A stretch of DNA of 64,000 nt from DATCRE01 sp964235605. GTDB lineage: Bacteria > Bacteroidota > Bacteroidia > Cytophagales > Cyclobacteriaceae. The notes under the pieces are model-generated. The model was given only the letters and a program-made list of their open reading frames with translations. It did not search any database and was not told the DNA's origin. Made by a program: the position numbers and the translations under genes. Where the stretch lies: NCBI GenBank assembly GCA_964235605.1, contig CAXSCR010000002.1, positions 140,066 to 204,065 of the forward strand. The letters run 5' to 3'. How positions within the stretch are numbered: position 1 is the first letter of the stretch; each line of letters opens with the position of its first letter. Of this stretch, positions 7,941 through 18,170 are shown piece by piece.

Positions 7941-9305
7941 CTATTGAAATCCTAATTTCTGGTAAGTTGACTTGCTTAATCTGTGTTTTTTGATCTTAGT
8001 AGAAACTGGTTTTGACGGAAGTCTACTTCCTGACGTTGGAATAGTAATAGCTGAAATTTCTGTAATTTCACTGGCAGTAACTTTGAAAGTTTGTTCAATT
8101 TGAAGATCACCCGTAGTTTTCCATGCATTAATGTTTTCCTTGGTATAGGTAGCATTATACTCATTCGAAGGAGCCGCTAAAACACCATCGGTAAAGTCTG
8201 CATACTCAACTTTAAAATCTAACGGATTTACCGTACCACTATAATAATTGAAGGTCAACCCAAATACACCACTTGTAATCGCTTTAGGTATGAAAAGGGT
8301 TTCATTGTAGATCTCCCACGTAATATTATCTATTTGAGAACCAGCGATTGGCCTTACCAATGATGAAACGTTAGAGCCAGTCCACAGGATCATATCCATA
8401 TCGGTATTGGTATCTTGCCAGGAAAGAAGGATTCGCTTTCCATCCTGTTGTTTAACTGTGACTGTTGTTGTTTTTTTATCGTCATTAATATGAATATCAT
8501 CATTTGCAGTTAACGTCAGAATAATGTTTTCATCATCTTCAAAGTATAAATCTGTAAACAGTTGTACTTGAATTTTTGCAGAGCTTTTGCCACTGGCCAC
8601 AGTAACTGCGCCAGTTATTCCATTAATTACTGAATTAACAAAGTAGTCAGCGTACTCAGAGATGCCGTGGTTGTGTGCCCATACGCTATCAATTGCACCT
8701 CCACTAATTTTTGTTGTATCAATTTTATAATTAACAGTGAGGTCTTGTGCTGCGGGTTGATCGAGAACTACTTCCAATTCTATGTAATCATTTAAACCAT
8801 CATCCTCATTTACGGTAAGGGTCGCGTTCACAAAAGAAGCGATTGGATTAGCATCGTCATTGGTAATTGTAATTTCTATTTGGCCTTTATCGGGAGATAT
8901 GTCTGCGTCATCGCTGTTTAATTCAGTCAGTTCAAGGATTATCGTCTCGTCCTTTTCATAAGAATTGTCATTAAGAATAGCTAATTCTACGGTGCCTGTT
9001 GTTTCGCCCTTAGCAATTTTAATTTCCCCAGGGTCACTCGTAATCTCATAATCACCTGCAGTGATACCAACCTTTTCTTTAGCTGTACCCAATAGGTCAT
9101 ATTGTATGATAAGGTCCTTAGGAGCGGCAGAATTTAATTCAACCGTAATCTCAAAAGTTCCCACTGATTCTTGTACTGTTTTACTGGATGCCGTAAAAGC
9201 CAATACATTTTTAGCTTTGGGTTCATCATCTTTGCACGATGACAACACAATACTCAACACGGAAACCGTAAAAAGTGAGGATATTAATAGAATAGACTTT
9301 TTCAT
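7941..9305 (-). CDS. Calx-beta domain lipoprotein
   Basis: A 454-residue surface or periplasmic lipoprotein. The ATG at 9305 is chosen because it gives a classical lipoprotein signal (MKKSILLIS ... LSSC-KDD); the longer frame up to 9332 would break it. Two Calx-beta-type beta-sandwich domains follow at about 30-150 and 155-290, recognised by repeats such as VELNSAAPKDLIIQYDLLG, ILNDNSYEKDETIILELTEL and FTDLYFEDDENIILTLTAND, with the acidic Ca-binding loops typical of the family. The last third has no motif I recognise. It is the last gene of the SusC-SusD-type locus (145 bases after the DUF4302 gene), so a role in holding the substrate at the cell surface is likely but inferred. Confidence 0.8.
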   Translation of the reverse strand: MKKSILLISSLFTVSVLSIVLSSCKDDEPKAKNVLAFTASSKTVQESVGTFEITVELNSAAPKDLIIQYDLLGTAKEKVGITAGDYEITSDPGEIKIAKGETTGTVELAILNDNSYEKDETIILELTELNSDDADISPDKGQIEITITNDDANPIASFVNATLTVNEDDGLNDYIELEVVLDQPAAQDLTVNYKIDTTKISGGAIDSVWAHNHGISEYADYFVNSVINGITGAVTVASGKSSAKIQVQLFTDLYFEDDENIILTLTANDDIHINDDKKTTTVTVKQQDGKRILLSWQDTNTDMDMILWTGSNVSSLVRPIAGSQIDNITWEIYNETLFIPKAITSGVFGLTFNYYSGTVNPLDFKVEYADFTDGVLAAPSNEYNATYTKENINAWKTTGDLQIEQTFKVTASEITEISAITIPTSGSRLPSKPVSTKIKKHRLSKSTYQKLGFQ

Positions 9306-9407
9306 GATCCAGGAATTTATAACGATAAGCAATCAGTACAGAGAAAAATGAGGCGTACACTTGCTTCTAAAGTAAAATTAAAGCTTCGAAACTCTACTTT
9401 GTGTATT

Positions 9408-9435
9408 TACGGGTTATTTTTTTAAAGAACCCGTA
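9408..9435 (-). terminator. possible hairpin between DUF4302 and Calx-beta genes
   Basis: TACGGGTT (9408-9415) pairs with AACCCGTA (9428-9435), an 8-bp stem with an A/T loop, about 20 bases after the stop of the DUF4302 gene. The minus-strand side lacks a strong T-run, so it may attenuate transcription rather than end it. Confidence 0.4.
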
Positions 9436-9454
9436 TTTTCTCTAAATCTAAGGT

Positions 9455-10810
9455 CTATTGGCCGGCTTGGAAAATAAAACTCCACCCACTGCAAGGATTG
9501 TAAAATTCATAAATGTCCGTGCTATATCGGTAAACGTAGGTGTTGTCACCCTCTGTCAACTGATCCAAATAGATATCAATATTATCTGTATTAGCATCGG
9601 GATTTTGATTTCCGAATAACGTAATAGCTGGGGCAAATTCAAATTTGAGGTTATTGTCAATAAGCGTAGCGGTAAATTTTTTTAAAGCAAAGGTAAAAGA
9701 ACCGTCCTTATTCTGCAGTGCAAATCCAATGGCAAAAAGGGGAGGTTGACCGGAAAGAGGATAGTTGTAATAAAGTTGCATGCTCACCGCTCCTGTTATA
9801 TCTGCTGCAATATCAGATCCCTCAGAAATACCATTATTAAAAATATAATTAATATCAGCTCCATAAAAGTCTGTTAATTCTACAAAAGACCTCCCGGAAA
9901 CATCAAGGAGCGAAGTTTCAAATCTCACGGCATGATTTGCTGAAGTAACGCCTTCATAGGCATGAGTTGGAATAGCATTACCACAAGCTGTCAGCGATGC
10001 GTCAGTCAGGTTATTAAGCTTAATGCTTTTTATCGTTATAGCGTTGCTTAAAAACGTACCCACAAGCGGTGTATCAAATACAATTGAGTCTCCCTTAATA
10101 ATGTATGGTGTGCTGAAATCTATAGACTGCGTAACTGCTGTGTTCATTTTTTTTGAAGCTGAATTAAAACTGATCGTTCTTGTAAATGCATCCATTGATG
10201 TATACAGAATTAAATCTTTGGCTTCATAAGTGATTTTAAAAGAAGATGTGAATTTGTGGATATCCTCAGACATGGTATTTAGATTATTGGCAATCGCAAT
10301 ACCTAATAAATCGGAATCAGTGGAACTAGCTTCTTCAAAAACAAGTGTGGTAGGGGTAGATAAATCTGTTTTACTTTTGAAAATCAAATTACCATTAGGT
10401 ATTTTATCAACATAAACGAATTCAAATTCTCCTCCAAAGCTTGCCTGATTCTGTTCAAATAGAAAACTAAAGAATGAATAATTTTCAAAAATAAGTTCAA
10501 GACTTAGTGAATTATCAATTCGATAGGAAATGGATTTATCATAAAATTCTCCATCGTTTTGGCTAATATCAGTCTTGATATTAACACGATTATCATTATC
10601 AAATTTTAAAAGCACATAATATGAACCCGCTCCAGATTCAGGAGTATACTTAATTCTCCATCCATTTACTGGGGCAATAAGATCTGCTTTTAATGAAGCA
10701 ATAGCTTCTGCAACACGCTCGTCTGCTGTTTTATCAAATACACCATCGTCATCTTTACAGGATGTTAAGATGATAAGTGCAACAAAAAATATATAAATTC
10801 CTTTTTTCAT
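9455..10810 (-). CDS. DUF4302 family lipoprotein
   Basis: A 451-residue lipoprotein with lipobox LILTSC (Cys18) followed by KDDD, a charge pattern typical of Bacteroidota outer-membrane lipoproteins. The start of the mature part (ADERVAEAIASLKADLIAPV, then NGWRIKYTPESG) is characteristic of DUF4302, a family found in SusC/SusD loci. The rest is beta-rich with no catalytic motif. Its ATG overlaps the stop of the upstream zinc metallohydrolase gene by four bases (ATGA), which points to translational coupling and a shared role. Function is unknown; a surface substrate-binding or accessory role is inferred from context. Confidence 0.85.
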   Translation of the reverse strand: MKKGIYIFFVALIILTSCKDDDGVFDKTADERVAEAIASLKADLIAPVNGWRIKYTPESGAGSYYVLLKFDNDNRVNIKTDISQNDGEFYDKSISYRIDNSLSLELIFENYSFFSFLFEQNQASFGGEFEFVYVDKIPNGNLIFKSKTDLSTPTTLVFEEASSTDSDLLGIAIANNLNTMSEDIHKFTSSFKITYEAKDLILYTSMDAFTRTISFNSASKKMNTAVTQSIDFSTPYIIKGDSIVFDTPLVGTFLSNAITIKSIKLNNLTDASLTACGNAIPTHAYEGVTSANHAVRFETSLLDVSGRSFVELTDFYGADINYIFNNGISEGSDIAADITGAVSMQLYYNYPLSGQPPLFAIGFALQNKDGSFTFALKKFTATLIDNNLKFEFAPAITLFGNQNPDANTDNIDIYLDQLTEGDNTYVYRYSTDIYEFYNPCSGWSFIFQAGQ

Positions 10811-11682
10811 TGTTGTAGCTTGTCTTGAATCAAATTCCGAACATCTATAAGATCAATACCAGTGTATTGCTTGTAATGTGCCAGAATCGAGGTGTATTTA
10901 CTTCTTAGCTTAGCGCGCCCTTCATTTCGAGCAACACAATTGGCACTTGTACAATTAACCCCCTCGTCAATGATATAATTTTCGTAGAAGTTCTCATCGA
11001 ATAGCAAAAACGCAACGGTTTCAGCAAAGTCTTCATTGGCAGAAACCGTAGCATAGGGTGATACAAAACCGTTTTGCAAAGCTTCTTCTTCTGTTACATT
11101 ATACCATGAGCTTGCTGAAGTATAGCCCTGGGGCGAAATTTTATTAAAGTTTGCTGGTAAGTTATAGCGTTGATGAATAATGTGAGCGAATTCATGATAG
11201 ATGGTTCCCAGTTGTCTTAACACCCACAATTTATTGTTTTCATCTATGTCATTTACTTCGGTTAGTGTTATTCTCGCGCCCGCATCTGCTGTGCCTAAAG
11301 TAACCGTTCCATTGTCATTAAAGATTGAAGAACCAATAAAAACCATTTCAGCAGGAACATGATCTTTAAAAAATCTTCTTCCATTGGCGACACTTATGAA
11401 AGGCTCAATCCAATAACTTGTTAAAAAGTCTAACATTGGTACCACAAGCTCTTCCTTCGGTGGACTTACTCTTTTTGTGGGTTCCACATAACGATCAACA
11501 TATTTATACCTAACCGCTACACCATATTCATCTGTGAAATTGGTTTGTATGTATTGATCAATCTCACTATGAGAAGTGGGCTCTGCTTTTAAAGGGGTCT
11601 CAATTGACTCGTCTTTATAACAGGATGAAATTGTCAATGACAATAAACCGATAAGACACAATACTGCTATTTTAATTTTCAT
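10807..11682 (-). CDS. substrate import-associated zinc metallohydrolase lipoprotein
   Basis: A 291-residue lipoprotein (lipobox TISSC, Cys21). It carries the zinc-binding motif HEFAH (His163, Glu164, His167), followed by NEDFAETVAFLLFDE that may give the third ligand. This combination matches the Bacteroidota family of HExxH lipoproteins encoded beside SusC/SusD pairs. It probably cleaves a peptide or peptide-linked ligand at the cell surface before uptake. It sits between susD (25 bases upstream) and the DUF4302 gene (four-base overlap), in one operon. Motifs and context agree; the actual substrate is not known. Confidence 0.88.
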   Translation of the reverse strand: MKIKIAVLCLIGLLSLTISSCYKDESIETPLKAEPTSHSEIDQYIQTNFTDEYGVAVRYKYVDRYVEPTKRVSPPKEELVVPMLDFLTSYWIEPFISVANGRRFFKDHVPAEMVFIGSSIFNDNGTVTLGTADAGARITLTEVNDIDENNKLWVLRQLGTIYHEFAHIIHQRYNLPANFNKISPQGYTSASSWYNVTEEEALQNGFVSPYATVSANEDFAETVAFLLFDENFYENYIIDEGVNCTSANCVARNEGRAKLRSKYTSILAHYKQYTGIDLIDVRNLIQDKLQQ

Positions 11683-11707
11683 CTCTCAACCATCATTTTA
11701 TATAACA

Positions 11708-13156
11708 CTATCTCGGATTAGGCTCTAAACCACCGACATCAATGGCAGCTTGTGGTATTTGAATTACTTTACGTTTATCATCAGCTGACAGCGTAATAGG
11801 TCCGTCAGGCAACTCATGAATTACAGGAATTTGGTAGCGCTTTATGTCAAACCATCGTAATCCTTCATGCATAAATTCTTTCACCCGCTCATCCATTAAA
11901 TAACGGAATAAGTTTTCTTGATCGTTTCCCGTACCGTAAGTGTCATCAAGTAAATCTAGTGTAAGCGTTGTATCTCCATCATATCGCTTAGTTGCAAGTA
12001 ATTGAATATCGTCCAAAGCCAATTGGAGTTGACCCTGGAAAATATAAGATTCAGCCCTGTTAAGCAGAACTTCCTCACCCCTAAAGCCAAGGAAAATAAT
12101 ATAGTTATAACCTACGTTTGAAGTTAGACTGCTTCTTTCAAATAGAAACTCAAATTTTGAAAGCGCGGCACCTTCATCAGACCCGACAACCCAGGATGGA
12201 AATTTTCTATTATCATCTGCACCAAATGGATTAGCATCATAAATATCCTTATACAAACCATTGGACATCCAAAAGCCAACATTTGGTCTATGAAAATTAG
12301 TTACTTGTCGCATCAGTAAGATGTTGCTATCATCATTGGGTGAAGTATATAACCTTGCGTATTCGGCATCGTTTATCTTCTCTGCCAACAGAGCAGATAT
12401 ATCTTTAACAAATACATCTGGATTTGCGCCCAATAGTTGCGAACTGTAATCTATACACTTATCTAATTCACCTTTGTATAAATAAAATCTTGATGCAAGT
12501 GCGAGGCCGGCTCTTGCTGTGAAATGATATTTTCCTGAATTAGCATAGAAGCTATCATCTACGAGTTTCAAACCAGCTAGAATATCCTTTTCCACTTTAT
12601 TATATACCTCTTTAACTGATAGTCTAGTGTATTTTTTAATGAATTCTCTTTCGGGCTCAGTTACATATGGAATGCCTAAATCTGTACTCGCTGTACTACT
12701 ATTATAATGTTTGGCAAATAGATTGACCAGCATAAAATGTCCATACGCACGCGCTAGCAACGCTTCACCTTTAACAGCATCTCTTCTTGATTTCTCTCCT
12801 GGAAGATCATCTATTACCGCTAACACTTCATTGGTATGCGCTATCGCATCATAGGTCGATGTCCAAAAATTTGTTGGTGTATCTTGCTTTGTGCCTGTGA
12901 ACTCTAACCATGAATAGGCCTGATTATGTTCTGGTAATTTTTGCGTACTAGAAATGTATGACACGTTATCACTCATCCATTCATCGAACGTGTAACCTGC
13001 GCTTGAATACGCATTCGTAATAAGCTGCGAAGCTTTATCTAATGTGTTTAGTTCTACCCGATTATCAGGCGGTTCATCTAGAAATGACCCGCATCCCGAT
13101 AGAATCAACAGGGTGAACACAACCAAACAGATATTTATATTTTTTACTTTTTTCAT
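11708..13156 (-). CDS. SusD/RagB family nutrient-binding lipoprotein
   Basis: The surface lid lipoprotein that pairs with a SusC-type TonB transporter and delivers glycans or peptides to it. 482 residues from ATG 13156 (preferred over the longer frame to 13180, as it gives lipobox LILSGC with Cys22). Typical features: FLDEPPDNRVELN after the signal, TPR-like helices (ARAYGHFMLVNLFAKHYN, EVLLNRAESYIFQGQLQLAL), and the C-terminal signature EFMHEGLRWFDIKRYQIPV. It begins 13 bases after the stop of susC. It appears intact, although its partner susC carries a stop codon. Confidence 0.93.
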   Translation of the reverse strand: MKKVKNINICLVVFTLLILSGCGSFLDEPPDNRVELNTLDKASQLITNAYSSAGYTFDEWMSDNVSYISSTQKLPEHNQAYSWLEFTGTKQDTPTNFWTSTYDAIAHTNEVLAVIDDLPGEKSRRDAVKGEALLARAYGHFMLVNLFAKHYNSSTASTDLGIPYVTEPEREFIKKYTRLSVKEVYNKVEKDILAGLKLVDDSFYANSGKYHFTARAGLALASRFYLYKGELDKCIDYSSQLLGANPDVFVKDISALLAEKINDAEYARLYTSPNDDSNILLMRQVTNFHRPNVGFWMSNGLYKDIYDANPFGADDNRKFPSWVVGSDEGAALSKFEFLFERSSLTSNVGYNYIIFLGFRGEEVLLNRAESYIFQGQLQLALDDIQLLATKRYDGDTTLTLDLLDDTYGTGNDQENLFRYLMDERVKEFMHEGLRWFDIKRYQIPVIHELPDGPITLSADDKRKVIQIPQAAIDVGGLEPNPR

Positions 13157-13169
13157 CGTGATCAATATC

Positions 13170-16100
13170 TTAAAATCCAATAGAAATTGCAGTTGTTATA
13201 AGTTTAGGTTGCGGCATGGCGACACCACCTGTGTTAAAGAATTCGGGGTCTTGACCCTTGAGCAATTTATCAGTGTAGAGCAATGCTAAATTTTGACCTT
13301 CAATTGAAAGCTGGGCTGTTCTAGCGCCAATTTTTCGAATGATATTTTTCGGTAAGTTATAAGCTAATCTTACGGATTTTAATCGAACATAAGTTCCATC
13401 AGCAACGCGTGCCGTGCTTTTGTTATATAAATCATAAGCACTCAATTTATCTGAATTGTTACCACCTACAGTTGCCTGGTCAAGTATTACAGGAACATTG
13501 GTTACTTGTTCATCGCCAGGTACAACCCAACGATCTTTAAAGCTTTTCGAGAATGAGTTAAAGTCTGTATATACGGGATTAAAAGCATCGTTAAGTCTAA
13601 TCTTGTAATCAAATTTATATGATAGAAATACATTCAATGAAAAACTTTTATAGGTGAATATATTCGATAATCCCCCTGCACCTCTTGGTTCTGCAGAACC
13701 TTCATACTTTAATATGGTTGTTATGTTATCCCTGTCTTGAAGATCGTAGTTATGTACAACCTCACCATTATTGTTATAGAAGGTAGGTATACCCTGATTG
13801 TCTAGTCCTGCGAACTTTGTAGAGAACAAGCCTCTTCTTGGGCCGCCCAATACAGCTGCACCATCTTGCACAATGGCATCACCTAATCTTGGATTGTATT
13901 TTAGTCTTGTAATTTTATCTCGTGCGTAGCTAACATTGAAGCTCGTAACCCAAGAGAAATTATGACCTGTATAGTTTACTGTGCTAAGTGCGAACTCTAT
14001 ACCATGCGTTTTCATGTCGCCGTAATTCCCAAGCTTGTAGGCATTGCCACCAACACCACTGGTTTGTAGAATACCAATAAGATCAAAGGCATTTCTATTG
14101 TAAGCATCCAGTGTACCTGTAATACGATTATCATATATGCCAAAATCTAATCCTATATTAAATTCCTTTAGTTTTTCCCAGGTTAAGTTATTGTTTTTAA
14201 GGGATTCAATATATAAAAATGACTCTACGTCGTTTGGTCTTAATGTAACATCTGGCCTTAAGGTTAACTCTGCGCTTGTTTTTTCGTCAAGATTGGCTGT
14301 AAGTCCATAGGTTGCTCTTAGTTTTAAATAATTCAGCCATGAATAATCTATAAAACCGGCTTTATCAATATTCCATGCGCCACTTATATTCCATGTGGGT
14401 AAGTAACGAGCAGTATTTATTTTACCTAATCGGTTCGTGCCATCATAGCGAATGGTACCATTAAAAACATATTTTTCATTAAATGAGTAAGCGCCGTTTA
14501 TGAATACACCTGCAAAGCGTTCACGATTAATAGAAAGCGCTGAGGTGCTTATTCCCTGGGCATTAAGAAATTCTATGATGGAAGGATCCGTATTAACTAT
14601 TCCACCACTTTCATAAACAACGCCAATACCATCGGCCCTTCTGTAACTTCTATCTAAATATTTAATTTCCTGCCCCGCTAAAATATTGATACTATGAAGT
14701 GTATTAATAGTGCGTGACCAGTTTAAACTGTTTCTGATATAGTAATATTTAAGTTGATCTTCTTCAATGTTGTTAAATCCACCTTCTGGTAAGACTACCC
14801 GTTTCTGTCCTGGGTTATTAGGATCTTCGAAGAGCAATGGATTAGCATCTTGAATGTATTGGGTATCATCGGCGCGATAAGCCTCCGCTTGATTTGAATT
14901 TTCATGAATTACATGTTCCCTACGTGTTGTCGCTGAACGTATTTGAAGTGTACTTTTAAAAAGTAAGTTTTCTTTTATATCATAGTTAATATCTGCTTGT
15001 GTTGATATATCGCCAACGTTGATGGTAATATAATTTAATTCAATTTCCTTTAGAATATTAAAAGGTGCAAAGTTCCGTCTGAAATATTCTAAGTTTCCCT
15101 CGCTATCATATGCACGCATAGAGCGACTTGTATTTAGCGCATAGTTGAAAGGATTAATATCAAAATCTCTTTTGAACCTGCCTGTGATTGGATCAAAGTC
15201 TCTTTGTTGTGATCCTGGAACTTGTTGTTGTCTAAAGTTGCCGGTTAGTTTAAGATCAAGTAAAAGCTTCTTGGTAAATTGAAAGCTATTCTTGGCTGTG
15301 CCTATGTAGCGTTTTACTTTATCTGCTACTGATTGACCGTTGTCATTAAGAAAGCTTAGTGAGTAATAGCTGGTGTGTTTATCTGTACCTGTTGTAAAGC
15401 TTAAAGAATGTTGTTGCTGCAAAGAGTAATCTTTATATAGCACACCAAACCAATCTGTGTTTGCTGATTCATATTCATGTAAATATTTCTCATTCAAATA
15501 ACCATTGTTGCCCCAGTTAATCTCCTTATCATTTATTTCTGAAAACATTTTACCCATGGCACCATAATTCGGTGCTTTTACGGCTGTGGTTATGTCAATT
15601 AATCCTTTCTCATACATCTCTCTATACACAGACATTTCATCGGCTGAATTCATAATATCAAACTACCCCTCAGACGGTCTTAAGTGAATGGAGAAATTGC
15701 CAGAGTAATTAATCCTAGTTTCGCCAGCTCTACCTTTTTTAGTAGTAATAACAATGACTCCATTTTTTGCGCGCGTACCGTAGAGTGCTGTTGCAGAGGC
15801 ATCTTTAAGAATATTCTGTGATAATATGTCATCTGGATTTAGACCAGCAATTGATGATGCTGTTAAGGTATTTGCATTTCCAGTTAGAATATCGCTCGCA
15901 GTGGTGGCGCTTAGATCTTCAAGAATTACACCGTCAACCACCATAAGTGGTTGTGTATTTCCGTTAATGGATGTGTTGCCTCTAATTCGGATCTTTGGAC
16001 TTGTACCAAACGTTCCAGAAACATTATCGACGGTAACACCAGCCACGCGCCCTTCCAACATTTGGCTTGCATCTGTTATGCCCGACATTTTAATGTCAGA

Positions 16101-16484
16101 CATTTTAACTGTGGTTGAAGAACCGGTAAAAAGTTTTCTTTCTACTTCTTGAAATCCTGTAATTACGACTTCTTTTAATTCTGTAGTTTCTGATTCAAGC
16201 TGAACATTAACTTGATTTCTACGATTTACAGCTTCTTGCTTAGTTGCATAGCCTATGAAGGAGAATATAAGGGTATCTGTATCAGAGTTGAGCGTTAATG
16301 AATAATTGCCATCAGCATCAGTCATAGTTCCTTTAGTGGCATTCTTTATTTGAACACTAACACCTGGTAACGCTATCCCCTCTTTTGCAGCGCTTACTCT
16401 GCCTGAGACTTTTGATTCTTGTGCATTTGCATGTATGAGAATACCGAACAGTAAAATGACCTCTGAAATTAGAAATTTCTTCAT
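13170..16484 (-). pseudogene. SusC/RagA family TonB-linked outer membrane transporter interrupted by one in-frame amber codon
   Basis: A full-length SusC of about 1103 residues except for one TAG at 15663-15665 (codon 274). The N-terminal part has a signal peptide, a carboxypeptidase-like regulatory domain (KVSGRVSAAKEGIALPGVSV), and the plug domain with RIRGNTSINGNTQPLMVVDG and LKDASATALYGTRAKNGVI; the second part is the 22-strand barrel. The reading frame is the same on both sides: HLRPSEG-stop-FDIMNSADEM. SusC proteins often read Q/Y before FDIMNS, so a CAG-to-TAG transition would explain it. An ATG at 15653 could restart translation but such a product would lack signal and plug. No other lesion is visible, so the mutation is recent, a sequencing error, or read through. 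Confidence 0.85.
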
Positions 16485-16835
16485 GCTTTGTGCTTATGAA
16501 TTTTAATATTTCATTTTATTGATATCGAGATTAGCTTATTCAAATCCGCCTCTCGCGGTATGCCACTTAAAAAGCGTAAATTAGAAATTAAGGTTAACAA
16601 TTCAATGGTAAGCTTAGCCGGTGACTATTAATTATTTTTGCAAATGATTGAACAACAGCACTCTTGCCGTAACAGCGCGTGACATTAGTAAAGTTCAATA
16701 GCAATCAGAAAAATAGCTAAATAAACCTAAATTTTGAACGAGCAAGTCTAAACTTATGCAAGGGCCAATGAAAAATCAATCTGTTATTTATAAGGAATAA
16801 CAGTTTAAGTTATCAATTTAGAACACGAAGCAAAA
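16485..16835. other. leader region of susC, no gene seen
   Basis: About 350 bases of AT-rich sequence upstream of susC and downstream of the decayed beta-helix gene. No coding ORF. No CAAAnnTA (minus-strand -7 box) was found within reach of susC, so its promoter may depend on an ECF sigma factor or another regulator; none is encoded nearby. Confidence 0.4.
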
Positions 16836-16866
16836 GAAAAGGCTGCTCAATTGGGAAGCCTTTCTT
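16836..16866 (-). terminator. hairpin downstream of the decayed beta-helix gene
   Basis: AAAGGCT (16838-16844) pairs with AGCCTTT (16857-16863) around a 12-base loop, flanked by A-rich and T-rich tracts on both sides. It lies shortly after the original stop of the minus-strand pseudogene and could work in both directions. Confidence 0.5.
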
Positions 16867-16879
16867 TTATAATATTCAT

Positions 16880-17874
16880 TTATAAATATTGACTCGCTCC
16901 TATATCGTAGGCAGCACCCTGTAATAGTGCTTTTATTAAAATAATCTACTGCAATATTGGAGTCTGTTATATCGAATCCGGCGTCTATAACGGGGAAGGC
17001 TTCTTGAAGCGATAATGATGCATGTGAATTTATAAACTGCACATCAGCAATGACTAATGTTATATAATTATTTGACATATCTACATGCATTGGGTTACAT
17101 GCTTAATGATATAAGAACCGCCGGGATTCACCTATAATGTTGTTCTTTACAATATTCATATGAACCTTATCTACAAATATGTCCAAACCATTTCCTATTG
17201 ATTATAGTATTATTAATAATGCTATACCCCGCTCATCACAGAATATTTCCATATCACCGCATTAAAATAATGTTTACCATTGTTAGCTAAATCAAAAACG
17301 AATATTCCTAACTAAAGCTACCCTGATGTGGTTCCACAGAGGTCAGCATTCATCTACACATTGTAATCGAACACAGCATGGTATTAATATCAAATGGGCA
17401 ATGATATTAATATGCGTTTTTAAAAGTATATCCATGGAACCTAGTACTTTAATAATTTAACTTGGCGCAATGAATTAATTATTAATTCACGTTACATGTA
17501 GTGTGAGCGATAATGATTGGGTTTTCAATTTTGCCATTAAGATTAATAAACTCAAGGCTTCCATATTTTACAGCAGCGTCGAGACAGATCACATCACCAG
17601 GTTTGAGGGCAAGTTTTTCTCCATCAATAAGAACTACGTTAGAAGGAACAATGAATTTGCAAGTTTTACAATCAACTGCCTTTTCAGCAAAGGAATGAAT
17701 ACCACTTATATTGAGACTAAAAGGCTGATCATTACTTGGATTGGCAGCGACTTCTTCTAATACGGCTGGTGAAATAAATTCGTCCTCATCAGCACATCTT
17801 GATAACGAAAATACAGCTACTGATATTAAAAATGCGATTTTTAAGGAAGTGGCGAATCTTAAATTGTAGATCAT
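16880..17874 (-). pseudogene. decayed right-handed beta-helix lipoprotein gene
   Basis: The first 130 codons (17874-17482) are intact: lipoprotein signal (VAVFSLSRC), then GDVICLDAAVKYGSLEFINL followed by NGKIENPIIIAHTT, which is the usual start of Bacteroidota parallel beta-helix lipoproteins. After a stop at 17482 the similarity continues in shifted frames: NNII then VNPGGSYIIKHVTQC near 17092-17136, ASLSLQEAFPVIDAGFDITD near 17000, and finally AAYDIGASQYL ending with TAA at 16880-16882. The last piece matches the family end (pattern ASPAIDAG ... YDIGAFEY). Several frameshifts and a shortened middle show the gene is dead. The 130-residue N-terminal fragment might still be translated and lipidated. 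Confidence 0.7.
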
Positions 17875-18170
17875 AGTTAGTATTTTAAATAAGTAAAATT
17901 GTGTGTAGAATTTTCGTCAACTATAACAGAAATATTCTTTATGCATTCTAACGCTAAGAATTGTTGTTTTAGTTTCTCTATTTATACCAGATGCCCTATT
18001 ATCTGGTCGAATGACTAATAATCTGTTGAGTGGATCTAATGCACTGATCAATGGATCGTTGTTGACTAACAAACGAGATTATTGATTATATTAATTATTT
18101 AGCGGCATTGCTATATTAACCATTTACCATTTTGCTTTAAAGATTATGAATAGTACTTACTACTTTTAAA

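Noticed and set aside
15653..15665. Frameshift between the two susC parts
   Set aside because: The codons TAG-TTT-GAT-ATT-ATG are in one frame on both sides, so it is a nonsense codon, not a shift.
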